A stretch of DNA of 64,000 bases from Phycicoccus sp. HDW14 (GCF_011383005.1 NZ_CP049935.1:3658001-3722000); one strand, 5' to 3'. Shown: positions 36,352 through 45,362, counted from the first letter of the stretch. Notes: generated by a model from the letters alone, not told the origin. Numbers and translations: made by a program.

Positions 36352-37924
36352 TGGACAACCTCAACGCCCTGCTCGGCGGCTTCGCCGACGTCATCACGCC
36401 GATGAACCTGCTCATCGCGCTGCTCGGGGTCACCGTCGGCACCGCCGTCGGCGTCCTGCCCGGCATCGGCCCCGCGATGACCGTCGCGCTGCTCCTGCCG
36501 ATCACCTACGGCCTGCCGGTCGAGCAGTCGCTCATCCTCTTCGGCGGCATCTTCTACGGCGGGATGTACGGGGGCTCGACGACCTCGATCCTCCTCAACA
36601 CCCCCGGCGAGTCCGCCTCGGTCGTCACCGCCCTCGAGGGCAACAAGATGGCCAAGGCCGGGCGGGCCGCCCAGGCCCTCGCGACCTCGGCGATCGGCTC
36701 GTTCGTCGCCGGCACGATCGCCACGGCGCTCATCGTGCTCGTCATGCCCCAGGTCGTCTCCTTCGCGATCACCCTCGGGCCGCCGGAGTTCCTCGCGATC
36801 ATCCTCGTCGCCTTCGTGGGCACCGCCGCGATCCTCGGGTCCTCCCGGGTCCGCGGCTTCGCGGCCCTGCTCGTCGGGCTCGCGCTCGGCCTGGTCGGCA
36901 CCGACTTCGTCACCGGTCAGCAGCGGCTCACCTTCGGCAGCCCGTTCCTCGCCGACAACATCGACGTGGTCGTCATCGCGGTCGGCATCTTCGCGGTCGG
37001 CGAGGGGCTCTGGGTCGCGGCGCACCTGCGCCGCAAGGCCGCCACGGTCATCCCCGTCGGTCGCCCGTGGATGTCGAAGGAGGACTGGGGGCGGTCGTGG
37101 AAGCCGTGGCTGCGCGGCACCGCGCTGGGCTTCCCGTTCGGGGCCATCCCCGCCGGCGGCGCCGAGATCCCGACGTTCCTCTCGTACCTCACCGAGCGGA
37201 AGCTGACCAAGCACCCCGAGGAGTTCGGCAAGGGCGCCATCGAGGGCGTCGCCGGCCCGGAGGCCGCGAACAACGCCTCCGCGGCGGGGACGATGGTGCC
37301 GCTGCTGGCCCTCGGCCTCCCGACCAACGCGACGGCGGCGATCATCATCGCCGCGATCTCGTCCTACGGCATCGAGCCCGGCCCGCTCCTGCTCACCAAG
37401 GAGCCCGACCTCGTCTGGATGCTCATCGCCAGCCTGTTCATCGGCAACTTCTTCCTCCTCGTGCTCAACCTCCCGCTGGCGCCGACGTGGGCCAGGCTGC
37501 TGCGCATCCCGCGGCCCTACCTCTACGCGGGGATCCTCTTCTTCGCGTCGATGGGTGCCTACGCGACCAACGCCCAGCCGTTCGACCTGTTCCTGCTCCT
37601 CGGCCTCGGCGCCGTCGGCTTCGCGATGCGCCGCTTCGGGCTCCCGGTGCTGCCGCTCATCGTCGGCGCCATCCTCGGCCCGCTCGTCGAGCGCAAGGGC
37701 CGCCAGGCGCTGCAGCTGACCGGCGGCGAGGTCTCCGGCCTCATCGGCGGGCCGGTGGCCTGGGTCTGCTACGCCTTCATCCTGGCCGTCCTCCTGTGGC
37801 CGCTCGTGTCCCGGCTGCGCGGTCGGGGCCGCGGGGGCGACGACGGGCCGGACGACGACGGCACCTCGCATCCCCCGGCGTCCCCCTCGCCGGTGTCGCC
37901 CAGTGGCAAGGACCCTCGGCATGA
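36351..37924 (+). CDS. tctA: Tripartite tricarboxylate transporter large permease (apparent frameshift in the tail)
   Basis: The corrected product is about 524 aa with roughly twelve helices. The TctA signature [19 protein letters not shown] is near residues 38-56, [22 protein letters not shown] follows, and the second inverted repeat contains [15 protein letters not shown] and [12 protein letters not shown]. It is the ion-coupled permease of the tripartite system. The unshifted frame would run 172 nt into the usp gene. One C added in the run 37871-37875 gives a stop at 37922-37924 that overlaps the usp ATG (ATGA), like the other joints of the operon. Confidence 0.92.
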
Positions 37925-38319
37925 CCGTTCTCGTGGGCTACGTCCCGAACCCGTTGGGGGAGGCCACCCTCCGCGCCGGAGTCGAGGAGTCGCGCCGCCG
38001 CGCCGAGCCGCTCGTCGTGCTCAACATGGCGCGCGACGACGTCCTCGTGGACGCCCGGCGGGCCGGGTCGTCCGACCTCGCGCGGGTCGAGCGTGACGTG
38101 CGCGAGCTGGGGGTCGAGGTCGAGGTCGTCCAGGTCGAGGAGGGCAGCGACCCCGCCGACGTCATCGTGTCCGAGGCCTCGTCCCGGGGCGCGTCGGTCG
38201 TCGTCATCGGTCTGCGCCACCGCACCGCGGTCGGCAAGCTGATCATGGGCTCGGTGGCCCAGCGCATCCTCCTCGACGCGCGCTGCCCCGTGCTGGCCGT
38301 CAAGGAGGACGAGGCATGA
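37921..38319 (+). CDS. Universal stress protein family
   Basis: The 132-aa single UspA domain carries the nucleotide-binding pattern [23 protein letters not shown] near residues 98-120. Such proteins bind ATP and modulate stress or transport functions. Co-transcription with tct genes by ATGA overlaps on both sides suggests a role tied to transporter activity, as seen for other transporter-linked Usp proteins. The exact role is not known. Confidence 0.9.
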   Translation: MTVLVGYVPNPLGEATLRAGVEESRRRAEPLVVLNMARDDVLVDARRAGSSDLARVERDVRELGVEVEVVQVEEGSDPADVIVSEASSRGASVVVIGLRHRTAVGKLIMGSVAQRILLDARCPVLAVKEDEA

Positions 38320-38794
38320 GCGCCGAGGACTTCACGACCGCCGACCTCTACGACGAGCACGGTGACGCGCTCCAGTCGTGCTCCGTGCAGCTGCGGCGGT
38401 ACGGCGGGGTGGCGCGCTTCACCGGGCCGGTCAGCACGGTGCGCTGCCACCGTGACAACGCGCTCGTCAAGGCCGCGCTCGCCGAGCCGGGGGAGGGCCG
38501 GGTGCTCGTCGTCGACGGCGGCGGCTCGCTCGAGTCGGCGCTCATGGGCGACCTCATCGCCGGCTCCGCGGTGGCGCAGGGCTGGGCGGGCGTGGTCATC
38601 CACGGGACGGTGCGCGACGTCGTGGCGCTGGGCGGCCTGCCGCTCGGGGTGCTCGCGCTCGGGTCGAACCCGCGCAAGTCCGCGAAGGACGGTGTGGGGT
38701 CGCGCGACGAGCCGGTCGGCTTCGGGGCGTGGAGTTCGTGCCCGGGGCCACGCTCTGGGCCGACGAGGACGGGGTGCTCGTCACCCGCCCCTGA
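38316..38794 (+). CDS. RraA family protein (aldolase/RNase E inhibitor fold; apparent frameshift)
   Basis: The corrected product is about 159 aa, the usual RraA size. It starts FTTADLYDEHGDAL, has DNALVKAALAEPGEGRVLVVDGGGS and the GVVIHGTVRDV segment whose Arg-Asp pair forms the active site in 4-hydroxy-4-methyl-2-oxoglutarate/oxaloacetate aldolases. It may inhibit RNase E or, in this context, cleave or decarboxylate an imported carboxylate. Canonical RraA is closest in length and motifs; the substrate role is inferred from the operon. The frame breaks at the GGGG run 38722-38725; one G gives FGGVEFVPGATLWADEDGVL. Confidence 0.86.
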
Positions 38795-38812
38795 CGCTGC
38801 CGGGGCCTCCCA

Positions 38813-38880
38813 CCCGTCGAAGGTACAGAACACGCCGTGTGCGCCCGTGCGCATGCGGCGTGTTCTGTACCTTCGACGGG
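38813..38880. terminator. Long perfect hairpin between convergent genes
   Basis: A perfect 25-bp stem (38813-38837 with 38856-38880) has an 18-nt loop that itself can form TGCGC/GCGCA. It lies between rraA and marR. The left arm carries AGAAC 6 nt from its inner end. Confidence 0.75.
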
Positions 38881-38910
38881 GTTCCGGAGGGGATGGCCCG
38901 CGGTCGGCGG

Positions 38911-39354
38911 TCAGTCGCCGGCCTGCTCGTCGAGGCGTTCGAGGATGCGCCGCAGGCTCGCGCGGTCGCGCTCCGGCAGGCGCCCGAAGTAGGCCTCGGC
39001 ACCGGTGCGTCGTGCCGCGTCGACCTCGTCGACCAGCCGGCGCCCCTCCTCGGTCAGGCCGACGACCTGGGCCCGCCGGTCGGTGGGGTCGGGGGAGCGA
39101 CGCACCAGCCGGCGGTCCTCGAGGGCGTCGACGACGTCGGTGACCGAGCGCGGGGCGACGCGCAGGTGCTGGGCCAGCTCGCCGAGGCGCATCGTGCCGT
39201 GGTGGGCGACGACGCGCAGCGCCCGCGCGTGGTGGGGCGCGAGGTCGTAGGGCTCGTAGGCCGTCATCCCGGTGCGGCGCAGGTCGCGGGCGACGCGCAT
39301 CACGAGGTCGCCGAGGTCGAGGTCGGCGGCGGGGGTGTCGTCGCGGGGGTGCAC
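38911..39354 (-). CDS. MarR family transcriptional regulator
   Basis: The 147-aa protein has the MarR winged helix: MRLGELAQHLRVAPRSVTDVVDALEDRRLV at about residues 55-84 and the wing DPTDRRAQVVGLTEEG. MarR proteins are usually repressors of efflux or detoxification genes that release DNA on ligand binding. The GTG at 39354 is chosen because TAGCAT lies 7 nt upstream (leaderless). It diverges from an ABC exporter, with a palindromic operator between them. Confidence 0.9.
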   Translation of the reverse strand: MHPRDDTPAADLDLGDLVMRVARDLRRTGMTAYEPYDLAPHHARALRVVAHHGTMRLGELAQHLRVAPRSVTDVVDALEDRRLVRRSPDPTDRRAQVVGLTEEGRRLVDEVDAARRTGAEAYFGRLPERDRASLRRILERLDEQAGD

Positions 39355-39361
39355 GGAGGGA

Positions 39362-39367
39362 ATGCTA
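39362..39367 (-). promoter_or_regulatory. Leaderless -10 box of marR
   Basis: TAGCAT on the minus strand lies 7 nt before the GTG at 39354. A -35 position 17 nt further upstream falls at the edge of the palindromic operator. Confidence 0.5.
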
Positions 39368-39386
39368 CCGGCGAGTGGTGCGTTTG

Positions 39387-39408
39387 CCTCATTGTGAGGT
39401 AACCTCAC
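39387..39408. promoter_or_regulatory. MarR operator candidate
   Basis: GTGAGGTAACCTCAC (39394-39408) is a perfect palindrome around a central A. Its left half also pairs with CCTCA at 39387-39391, giving two overlapping half-site pairs. It lies between marR and the exporter and overlaps the marR -35 region. Confidence 0.6.
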
Positions 39409-39437
39409 TAAAACGTCCACCGGAAGGAGGGGTGCCC

Positions 39438-41357
39438 GTGACAGCGGCCCCGCCCCAGACCCCCGTCCGCCCCCAGTCCACCCCGCCCGCCCTCGGCCCC
39501 ACCCCCGGCGGCGCCGCCCACGGCGGGTCCGCCCACGGCGGCGGTCGCGGCGGTCGCGGCGGTGCGATGACCGTCGACCCACGCGACCGCGCCCGGCTCG
39601 AGGAGTCGCCCGTCAGCCTCGCCCGGGTGGTCGCGCTCTTCCGTCCGCACCGCGCCCGCATCTCCGTCGTCGTGGCGATCATCGTCGTCACGAGCATCGT
39701 CGGTCTCGCCCAGCCCTTCCTCGTCCGCGAGGTCGTCGACGTCGCGCTGCCGCAGCGGGACGTGCGCCTCCTCGTGCTCGCCGTCGCCGCGATGGTCGCC
39801 GTCGCGGCCGTCACCCAGCTGCTCGGCGTCGTCCAGACCTGGCTCTCGACCCAGGTCGGCCAGCGGGTCATGCACGGCCTGCGCACCGACGTCTTCACCC
39901 ACCTCCAGCGCCAGTCGCTCGGCTTCTTCACGCGCACCCGTGGCGGCGAGGTCCAGTCGCGCCTCGTCAACGACGTGGGCGGGATGCAGGGCGTCGTCAC
40001 CTCGACGGCGACCTCCATCGCCTCGAACGTCACGACGGCCGTCGCCACCGCCGTTGCGATGGTCGCCCTGTCCTGGCGGCTATCGCTCCTCTCGCTCATC
40101 GTGGTGCCGCCCGCGCTGTGGCTGACCCGTCGGGTCGCCCTCCTGCGTCGCGAGGTCACCACGCAGCAGCAGCGCCGGCTCGCCGACCTCAACGCGCAGA
40201 TCGAGGAGGGGCTGTCGGTCAGCGGCGTCCGTCTCGCCAAGACCCTCGGCACCGGCCGCGTTGCGGCGGAACGTTTCTCGTCGACCTCCGAGGACCTCGT
40301 GGGACTCGAGCTGCGCTCGCAGCTGGCCGGTCGCTGGCGGATGGCGACGATGCAGATCGTCTTCTCCGTCATCCCCGCGCTCGTGTACCTGGCGGCCGGG
40401 CTGCCGGCGACGTCCGGCGCGATGACCATCGGCACGCTCGTCGCCTTCACCGCGCTGCAGGGCGGCATCTTCCGGCCGCTCATGGGGCTGCTCAACGTCG
40501 GCGTCCAGTGGGTCACCTCGATGGCCCTGTTCTCGCGGGTCTTCGAGTACCTCGACCTCGTGCCCGAGGTGCCGGCGCCCACCCGTCCGGTGGCCCTGGA
40601 CGCCTCACGGGTGTCCGGCCACGTCCGGCTCGACGACGTGAGCGTGCGCTACCCCGGGTCGGACCGGGACGCCGTCTCCGGCGTGAGCCTCGACGTGCCG
40701 GCCGGCTCGACGCTGGCCCTCGTCGGGGCGACGGGGTCGGGGAAGTCGACGCTCGCCGGCCTGCTGGCCCGCCTCCACGACCCCGACTCCGGACGCGTCA
40801 CGGTCGACGGCGTCGACGTGCGCGACCTCGACCCCGAGGTGCTCGCCTCCGTCGTCGGCACGGTGTCGCAGGAGAGCTACCTCGTGCACGCGTCGGTGCG
40901 CGACAACCTGCTGCTCGCCCGGCCCGAGGCCACCGAGGCCGAGCTGTGGCGGGCCCTGGGTGCCGCCCAGGTGGCCGACCTCGTCGCCTCGCTGCCCGAC
41001 GGGCTCGACACGGTCGTCGGAGCACGGGGGCACCGGTTCAGCGGCGGCGAGCAGCAGCGGCTCGCGGTGGCGCGCACCATCCTGCGTGACCCGCCCGTGC
41101 TCGTCCTCGACGAGGCGACGTCCGCCCTCGACACCGCCACCGAGCGGGCGCTCCAGACCGCGCTCGACGAGCTGGCCCGCGGGCGGACGACCGTCACCAT
41201 CGCGCACCGGCTCTCGACCGTGCGGCGGGCCGACCGCATCGCGGTGCTCGAGGCCGGACGGGTCGTCGAGTCCGGCACGCACGAGGAGCTGCTCGCGCTC
41301 GGCGGCCGGTACGCCGGCCTCGTCGCGGCCGCCGAGGGCACCCCGGTCCCGGTCTGA
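39438..41357 (+). CDS. ABC exporter, fused permease-ATPase (MsbA/LmrA type)
   Basis: The 639-aa half-transporter has a low-complexity Gly/Pro/His-rich N-terminal tail of about 45 residues. A six-helix type-1 exporter membrane domain follows. The ATPase has Walker A GATGSGKST near residue 440, signature FSGGEQQR, Walker B VLVLDEATS and H-loop IAHRLS. It would act as a homodimer exporting drugs or lipids. The GTG at 39438 has GGAAGGAGG 8 nt upstream, which rules out a longer in-frame start at 39375 lying in the operator. Divergent marR is its likely regulator. Confidence 0.92.
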   Translation: MTAAPPQTPVRPQSTPPALGPTPGGAAHGGSAHGGGRGGRGGAMTVDPRDRARLEESPVSLARVVALFRPHRARISVVVAIIVVTSIVGLAQPFLVREVVDVALPQRDVRLLVLAVAAMVAVAAVTQLLGVVQTWLSTQVGQRVMHGLRTDVFTHLQRQSLGFFTRTRGGEVQSRLVNDVGGMQGVVTSTATSIASNVTTAVATAVAMVALSWRLSLLSLIVVPPALWLTRRVALLRREVTTQQQRRLADLNAQIEEGLSVSGVRLAKTLGTGRVAAERFSSTSEDLVGLELRSQLAGRWRMATMQIVFSVIPALVYLAAGLPATSGAMTIGTLVAFTALQGGIFRPLMGLLNVGVQWVTSMALFSRVFEYLDLVPEVPAPTRPVALDASRVSGHVRLDDVSVRYPGSDRDAVSGVSLDVPAGSTLALVGATGSGKSTLAGLLARLHDPDSGRVTVDGVDVRDLDPEVLASVVGTVSQESYLVHASVRDNLLLARPEATEAELWRALGAAQVADLVASLPDGLDTVVGARGHRFSGGEQQRLAVARTILRDPPVLVLDEATSALDTATERALQTALDELARGRTTVTIAHRLSTVRRADRIAVLEAGRVVESGTHEELLALGGRYAGLVAAAEGTPVPV

Positions 41358-41394
41358 CGCCCCGCCCCTTCCGGCATTGCTCGAGAAAGTGCCG

Positions 41395-41410
41395 GTCTCG
41401 GGTGCGAGAC
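41395..41410. promoter_or_regulatory. Inverted repeat upstream of hutH
   Basis: GTCTCG and CGAGAC arms flank GGTG, a perfect 6-bp inverted repeat in the short gap before hutH. It may be an operator for a hut regulator not encoded in this window. Confidence 0.4.
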
Positions 41411-41464
41411 ACGATGGGGGCGGCGCCGCTGGTCACGCCGCTCCGTCGGCCCTCCAATGGATGG

Positions 41465-43027
41465 ATGACCGCTGCCGCCGCCCCCACCCCGACCGTCGTC
41501 GTCGGCGCCGGACCGCTGACCGTCGAGGACGTCGTCGCCGTCGCCCGCCACGACGCCCCCGTGCACCTCGACGACGCCGCGCTCGCCGAGGTCCGCCGCA
41601 CCCGCGAGATCATCCGCGGCTTGGCGGGCGAGACCCGCCCGCACTACGGCGTCTCGACCGGCTTCGGCGCCCTGGCCACCCGCCACATCCCCGTCGACCT
41701 CCGACACCGGTTGCAGCGCAGCCTCATCCGCAGCCACGCCGCCGGGTCCGGCCCGGAGGTCGAGCGCGAGGTCGTCCGCGCCCTCATGCTCTTGCGCATC
41801 GCGACCCTGGCCACCGGCCGTACGGGCATCCGCGAGGAGACCCTCCGCACGTACGCCGGGATGCTCGACGCAGGCATCACGCCCGTCGTCCACGAGTACG
41901 GCTCGCTCGGCTGCTCCGGCGACCTCGCGCCCCTCTCGCACTGCGCGCTGGCCCTCATGGGCGAAGGCGAGGTTCGCGACGCGGACGGCACCCGGATGCC
42001 CGCCGCCGACGCCCTCGCCGCCGCCGGGCTCACCCCCGTCGAGCTCGAGGAGAAGGAGGGCCTGGCCCTCGTCAACGGCACCGACGGCATGCTCGGGATG
42101 CTCTGCCTCGCGCTGCACGACCTGCGCGAGCTGCTCGTCGTCGCCGACGTCTCGGCCGCGATGAGCGTCGAGGGCCTGCTCGGCACCGACGACGTCTTCG
42201 CCGCCGACCTGCACACGCTCCGCCCGCAGCCGGGGCAGGCCGTCAGTGCCGCGAACATCCGGAAGGTGATGGCGCACAGCCCGATCCGCGAGTCGCACCG
42301 CACCGAGGAGTGCACCCGCGTCCAGGACGCCTACTCGCTGCGCTGCGCCCCCCAGGTGGCCGGCGGCGCCCGTGACACCGTCGAGCACGCGGCCCGGGTC
42401 GCCGGGTTCGAGCTGGCGAGCGCCGTCGACAACCCCGTCGTCACCCCCGACGGCCGCGTCGAGTCCAACGGCAACTTCCACGGCGCACCGGTCGCCTACG
42501 TCCTCGACTTCCTGGCCATCGTCGCGGCCGACGTCGCCTCGATGTCCGAGCGCCGTACCGACCGCTTCCTCGACGTCTCGCGCAGCAACGGCCTGCCCCC
42601 GTTCCTCGCCGACGACCCCGGCGTCGACAGCGGCCACATGATCGCCCAGTACACGCAGGCCGCCATCGTCTCCGAGATGAAGCGCCTCGCCGCCCCGGCA
42701 TCCGTCGACTCCATCCCGAGCAGCGCGATGCAGGAGGACCACGTCTCGATGGGCTGGTCCGCCGCCCGGAAGCTGCGCCGCTCGGTCGACGGCCTCGCCC
42801 GGGTGCTCGCCGTCGAGGTCCTCACCGCGGCCCGGGGACTGCAGCTGCGCGCCCCGCTGGCCCCCGCCCCGGCCAGCGGCGCCGTCGTCGAGGCCCTCAC
42901 CAGCGCCGGTGCCGGTTCGCCCGGCCCCGACCGCTTCCTCGCCCCCGAGATCGAGGTCGCCCACCGCCTCGTCACCGACGGCACGGTGCGCCGCGTCGTC
43001 GAGCAGCACACCGGCCCCCTCGCCTGA
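41465..43027 (+). CDS. hutH: Histidine ammonia-lyase
   Basis: The 520-aa enzyme removes ammonia from L-histidine to give urocanate, the first step of histidine use. The MIO electrophile motif is GCSGDLAPL: Cys150-Ser151-Gly152, where most family members have Ala-Ser-Gly. Other active-site segments are [26 protein letters not shown] and QEDHVSMG. Catalytic Ser and Gly are kept, so activity is expected. The ATG at 41465 is the most conserved start, but no clear ribosome site precedes it; ATG 41414 in frame is an alternative. It is followed by hutU. Confidence 0.95.
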   Translation: MTAAAAPTPTVVVGAGPLTVEDVVAVARHDAPVHLDDAALAEVRRTREIIRGLAGETRPHYGVSTGFGALATRHIPVDLRHRLQRSLIRSHAAGSGPEVEREVVRALMLLRIATLATGRTGIREETLRTYAGMLDAGITPVVHEYGSLGCSGDLAPLSHCALALMGEGEVRDADGTRMPAADALAAAGLTPVELEEKEGLALVNGTDGMLGMLCLALHDLRELLVVADVSAAMSVEGLLGTDDVFAADLHTLRPQPGQAVSAANIRKVMAHSPIRESHRTEECTRVQDAYSLRCAPQVAGGARDTVEHAARVAGFELASAVDNPVVTPDGRVESNGNFHGAPVAYVLDFLAIVAADVASMSERRTDRFLDVSRSNGLPPFLADDPGVDSGHMIAQYTQAAIVSEMKRLAAPASVDSIPSSAMQEDHVSMGWSAARKLRRSVDGLARVLAVEVLTAARGLQLRAPLAPAPASGAVVEALTSAGAGSPGPDRFLAPEIEVAHRLVTDGTVRRVVEQHTGPLA

Positions 43028-43039
43028 CCCGACCCACCC

Positions 43040-43078
43040 CGCACGCCCGACCCGCACGCCCGACCCGCACGCCCGACC
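43040..43078 (+). repeat. Three tandem 13-nt repeats between hutH and hutU
   Basis: CGCACGCCCGACC is repeated three times without a gap, just before the hutU ribosome site. It may be a slippage-prone spacer that sets hutU expression. Confidence 0.8.
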
Positions 43079-43092
43079 CGAAGGAGCACGAC

Positions 43093-44748
43093 ATGGACGG
43101 CGCCCGCCCGGTCCGCAGCCCCCGCGGCACCACCCTCACCGCCCGCCAGTGGAGCACCGAGGCCCCGCTGCGGATGCTGATGAACAACCTCGACCCCGAG
43201 GTCGCCGAGCGCCCCGACGACCTCGTCGTCTACGGCGGCACCGGACGCGCGGCCCGCGACTGGCGCTCCTTCGACGCGATGGTCCGCACCCTCACCACCC
43301 TCAAGGCCGACGAGACCATGCTCGTGCAGAGCGGCCGCCCGGTGGGGGTGATGCAGACCCACGAGTGGGCGCCGCGGGTGCTCATCGCCAACTCCAACCT
43401 CGTCGGCGACTGGGCCACCTGGCCCGAGTTCCGCCGGCTCGAGCACCTCGGGCTGACGATGTACGGCCAGATGACGGCCGGCTCGTGGATCTACATCGGC
43501 ACCCAGGGCATCGTCCAGGGCACCTACGAGACCTTCGCCGCGGTGGCCGAGAAGCGCTTCGGCGGAACGCTCGCCGGCACGCTGACCCTCACCGGGGGCT
43601 GCGGCGGGATGGGCGGCGCGCAGCCGCTGGCCGTCACGATGAACGAGGGCGTCTGCCTCGTCGTCGACGTCGACCCCGCCCGCCTGCACCGCCGGGTCGA
43701 GCACCGCTACCTCGACGAGGTAGCCGACAGCCTCGACCACGCCGTCGAGATCGCCCTGCGCGCCAAGGACGAGCGCCGCGCCTGGTCGGTCGGCGTCGTC
43801 GGCAACGCCGCGGAGGTCTTCCCCGAGCTGCTGCGCCGCGGCGTCCCCATCGACGTCGTCACCGACCAGACGAGCGCCCACGACCCGCTGAGCTACCTGC
43901 CCGAGGGCATCTCGGTCGAGGAGTGGGCCGAGTACGCCGAGAAGAAGCCCGAGGAGTTCACCGACCGGGCCCGCGCCTCGATGGCCAGGCACGTGCAGGC
44001 GATGGTCGACTTCATGGACGCCGGCGCCGAGGTCTTCGACTACGGCAACTCGATCCGCGACGAGGCCCGTCAGGGTGGCTGCGAGCGGGCGTTCGACTTC
44101 CCGGGCTTCGTGCCCGCCTACATCCGGCCTCTGTTCTGCGAGGGCAAGGGCCCGTTCCGCTGGGCGGCGCTCTCGGGCGACCCGAAGGACATCGCCGCCA
44201 CCGACCGCGCCGTGCTCGACCTCTTCCCCGAGAACGAGAAGCTGCACAAGTGGATCCGCGGCGCCCAGGAGCGGATCGCGTTCCAGGGGCTGCCGGCCCG
44301 CATCTGCTGGCTCGGGCAGGGCGAGCGTGACAAGGCCGGCCTGGCCTTCAACGACCTCGTGCGCACCGGTGCGGTGAGTGCGCCGATCGTCATCGGCCGC
44401 GACCACCTCGACACCGGCTCGGTGGCCAGCCCGTACCGCGAGACCGAGTCGATGCTCGACGGCTCCGACGCGATCGCCGACTGGCCGCTGCTCAACGCGC
44501 TGGTCAACACGTCCTCGGGCGCCAGCTGGGTGTCGATCCACCACGGCGGCGGTGTGGGCATCGGCCGGTCCCTCCACGCCGGGCAGGTCAGCCTCGCCGA
44601 CGGCACCGACCTCGCGGCGCAGAAGCTCGAGCGGGTCCTCACCAACGACCCGGCGATGGGCGTCATCCGCCACGTCGACGCCGGCTACGACATCGCCGAG
44701 CGCACCGCGGCCGAGCAGGGCGTCCGCATCCCGATGCGCGAGTCCTGA
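43093..44748 (+). CDS. hutU: Urocanate hydratase
   Basis: The 551-aa enzyme adds water to urocanate using NAD+ as an electrophile, giving imidazolonepropionate. Family marks are the NAD-binding [13 protein letters not shown] near residues 175-187, the [14 protein letters not shown] segment and the conserved Cys in [14 protein letters not shown]. The ATG at 43093 has GAAGGAG upstream. It lies 65 nt after hutH on the same strand. A long hairpin follows, so hutHU is a transcription unit separate from the M20-hutF-hutI genes. Confidence 0.96.
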   Translation: MDGARPVRSPRGTTLTARQWSTEAPLRMLMNNLDPEVAERPDDLVVYGGTGRAARDWRSFDAMVRTLTTLKADETMLVQSGRPVGVMQTHEWAPRVLIANSNLVGDWATWPEFRRLEHLGLTMYGQMTAGSWIYIGTQGIVQGTYETFAAVAEKRFGGTLAGTLTLTGGCGGMGGAQPLAVTMNEGVCLVVDVDPARLHRRVEHRYLDEVADSLDHAVEIALRAKDERRAWSVGVVGNAAEVFPELLRRGVPIDVVTDQTSAHDPLSYLPEGISVEEWAEYAEKKPEEFTDRARASMARHVQAMVDFMDAGAEVFDYGNSIRDEARQGGCERAFDFPGFVPAYIRPLFCEGKGPFRWAALSGDPKDIAATDRAVLDLFPENEKLHKWIRGAQERIAFQGLPARICWLGQGERDKAGLAFNDLVRTGAVSAPIVIGRDHLDTGSVASPYRETESMLDGSDAIADWPLLNALVNTSSGASWVSIHHGGGVGIGRSLHAGQVSLADGTDLAAQKLERVLTNDPAMGVIRHVDAGYDIAERTAAEQGVRIPMRES

Positions 44749-44780
44749 CCCCGGCCGACCTCCTCCTCCCGCTCTTCTCC

Positions 44781-44853
44781 CGACATATTGCCCAGAACCC
44801 ACCGCCGAGGCGCCTTTCCGGGCCCCGCGAGGTGGGTTCTGGGCAATAAGTCG
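44781..44853. terminator. Long hairpin between convergent genes
   Basis: A 23-bp stem (44781-44803 with 44831-44853) has one mismatch at 44785 and a 27-nt loop. It lies between hutU and the convergent YbaK-like gene. The left arm carries AGAAC 5 nt from its inner end. Confidence 0.72.
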
Positions 44854-44871
44854 GGTCTGGAGGGGGGCGGG

Positions 44872-45350
44872 TCAGCGAGGGTGACGGGGTCGGTGACGTC
44901 GCCGACCTCGGCCTCGAGGACGGCGACGAGCGCGTCGGCCCCGACCGTCGCCGCGACACCGTGCGCACCTGCGCCGATCGACACCGTGCGCCCGGTCAGG
45001 GTCGCGTCCGCGACGACGGGCAGCGCCCGCAGCGACCCGAACGGCGTGATGGTGCCGCGCTCGTAGCCGGTGACCTCCCGGGCGGTCTCGGCGTCGGGCA
45101 TCGAGACCCGGTTGACGCCGAGGTGGGCGCGCAGCTTGGGCCAGGAGATCTCGCGGTCCCCGGGCACGAGGACGAAGAGGTGGTCGTCCTCGGCGCGGCG
45201 CACGACGAGGGTCTTGACGATGCCCGACGGCTCGACGCCCCGCAGCCGGGCGGCCTCCTCGAGCGAGCCGACCCGTCCGTGGCTCGTGATCTCGTAGGCC
45301 ATCCCGGAGGCGGCGAGGGCCTTCCGGGCGCGGTCGGCTCCGTCGTCCAT
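44872..45350 (-). CDS. YbaK/EbsC family aminoacyl-tRNA deacylase (apparent frameshift at the end)
   Basis: The corrected product is about 159 aa. YbaK-fold segments are SGIVKTLVVRR, the HLFVLVPGDREISW strand pair, a helix with AREVTGYERGTITPFG and a final VSIGAGAHGVAATVGAD. Such proteins hydrolyse mischarged Cys- or Ala-tRNA(Pro). The unshifted frame runs through the hairpin into hutU. One base in the run 44886-44889 gives a stop at 44872 just before the hairpin, which I take as real. A TACGCT box 6 nt before ATG 45350 indicates a leaderless mRNA. Confidence 0.86.
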
Positions 45351-45356
45351 CCGGCC

Positions 45357-45362
45357 AGCGTA
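45357..45362 (-). promoter_or_regulatory. Leaderless -10 box of the YbaK-like gene
   Basis: TACGCT on the minus strand lies 6 nt before the ATG at 45350. Confidence 0.4.

Noticed and set aside
36288..37922. A 544-aa open frame antisense to tctA
   Set aside because: Asp/Glu/Arg-rich low-complexity product; tctA on the plus strand is unambiguous.
37925..38096. tctA extending 172 nt into the usp gene
   Set aside because: The tail is low-complexity. A one-base repair gives an ATGA overlap with usp, as at the other joints.
39375..39437. Longer N-terminus for the ABC exporter starting at 39375
   Set aside because: It would lie across the MarR operator and lacks a ribosome site. GTG 39438 has GGAAGGAGG upstream.
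43028..43092. A small ORF or regulatory RNA between hutH and hutU
   Set aside because: The gap is 65 nt and made mostly of three tandem repeats. No start-stop pair or attenuator fold is convincing.
16351..44853. The convergent hairpins as copies of one mobile palindromic element
   Set aside because: Stem sequences are unrelated apart from AGAAC in three of them, and there is no target duplication or shared ends.
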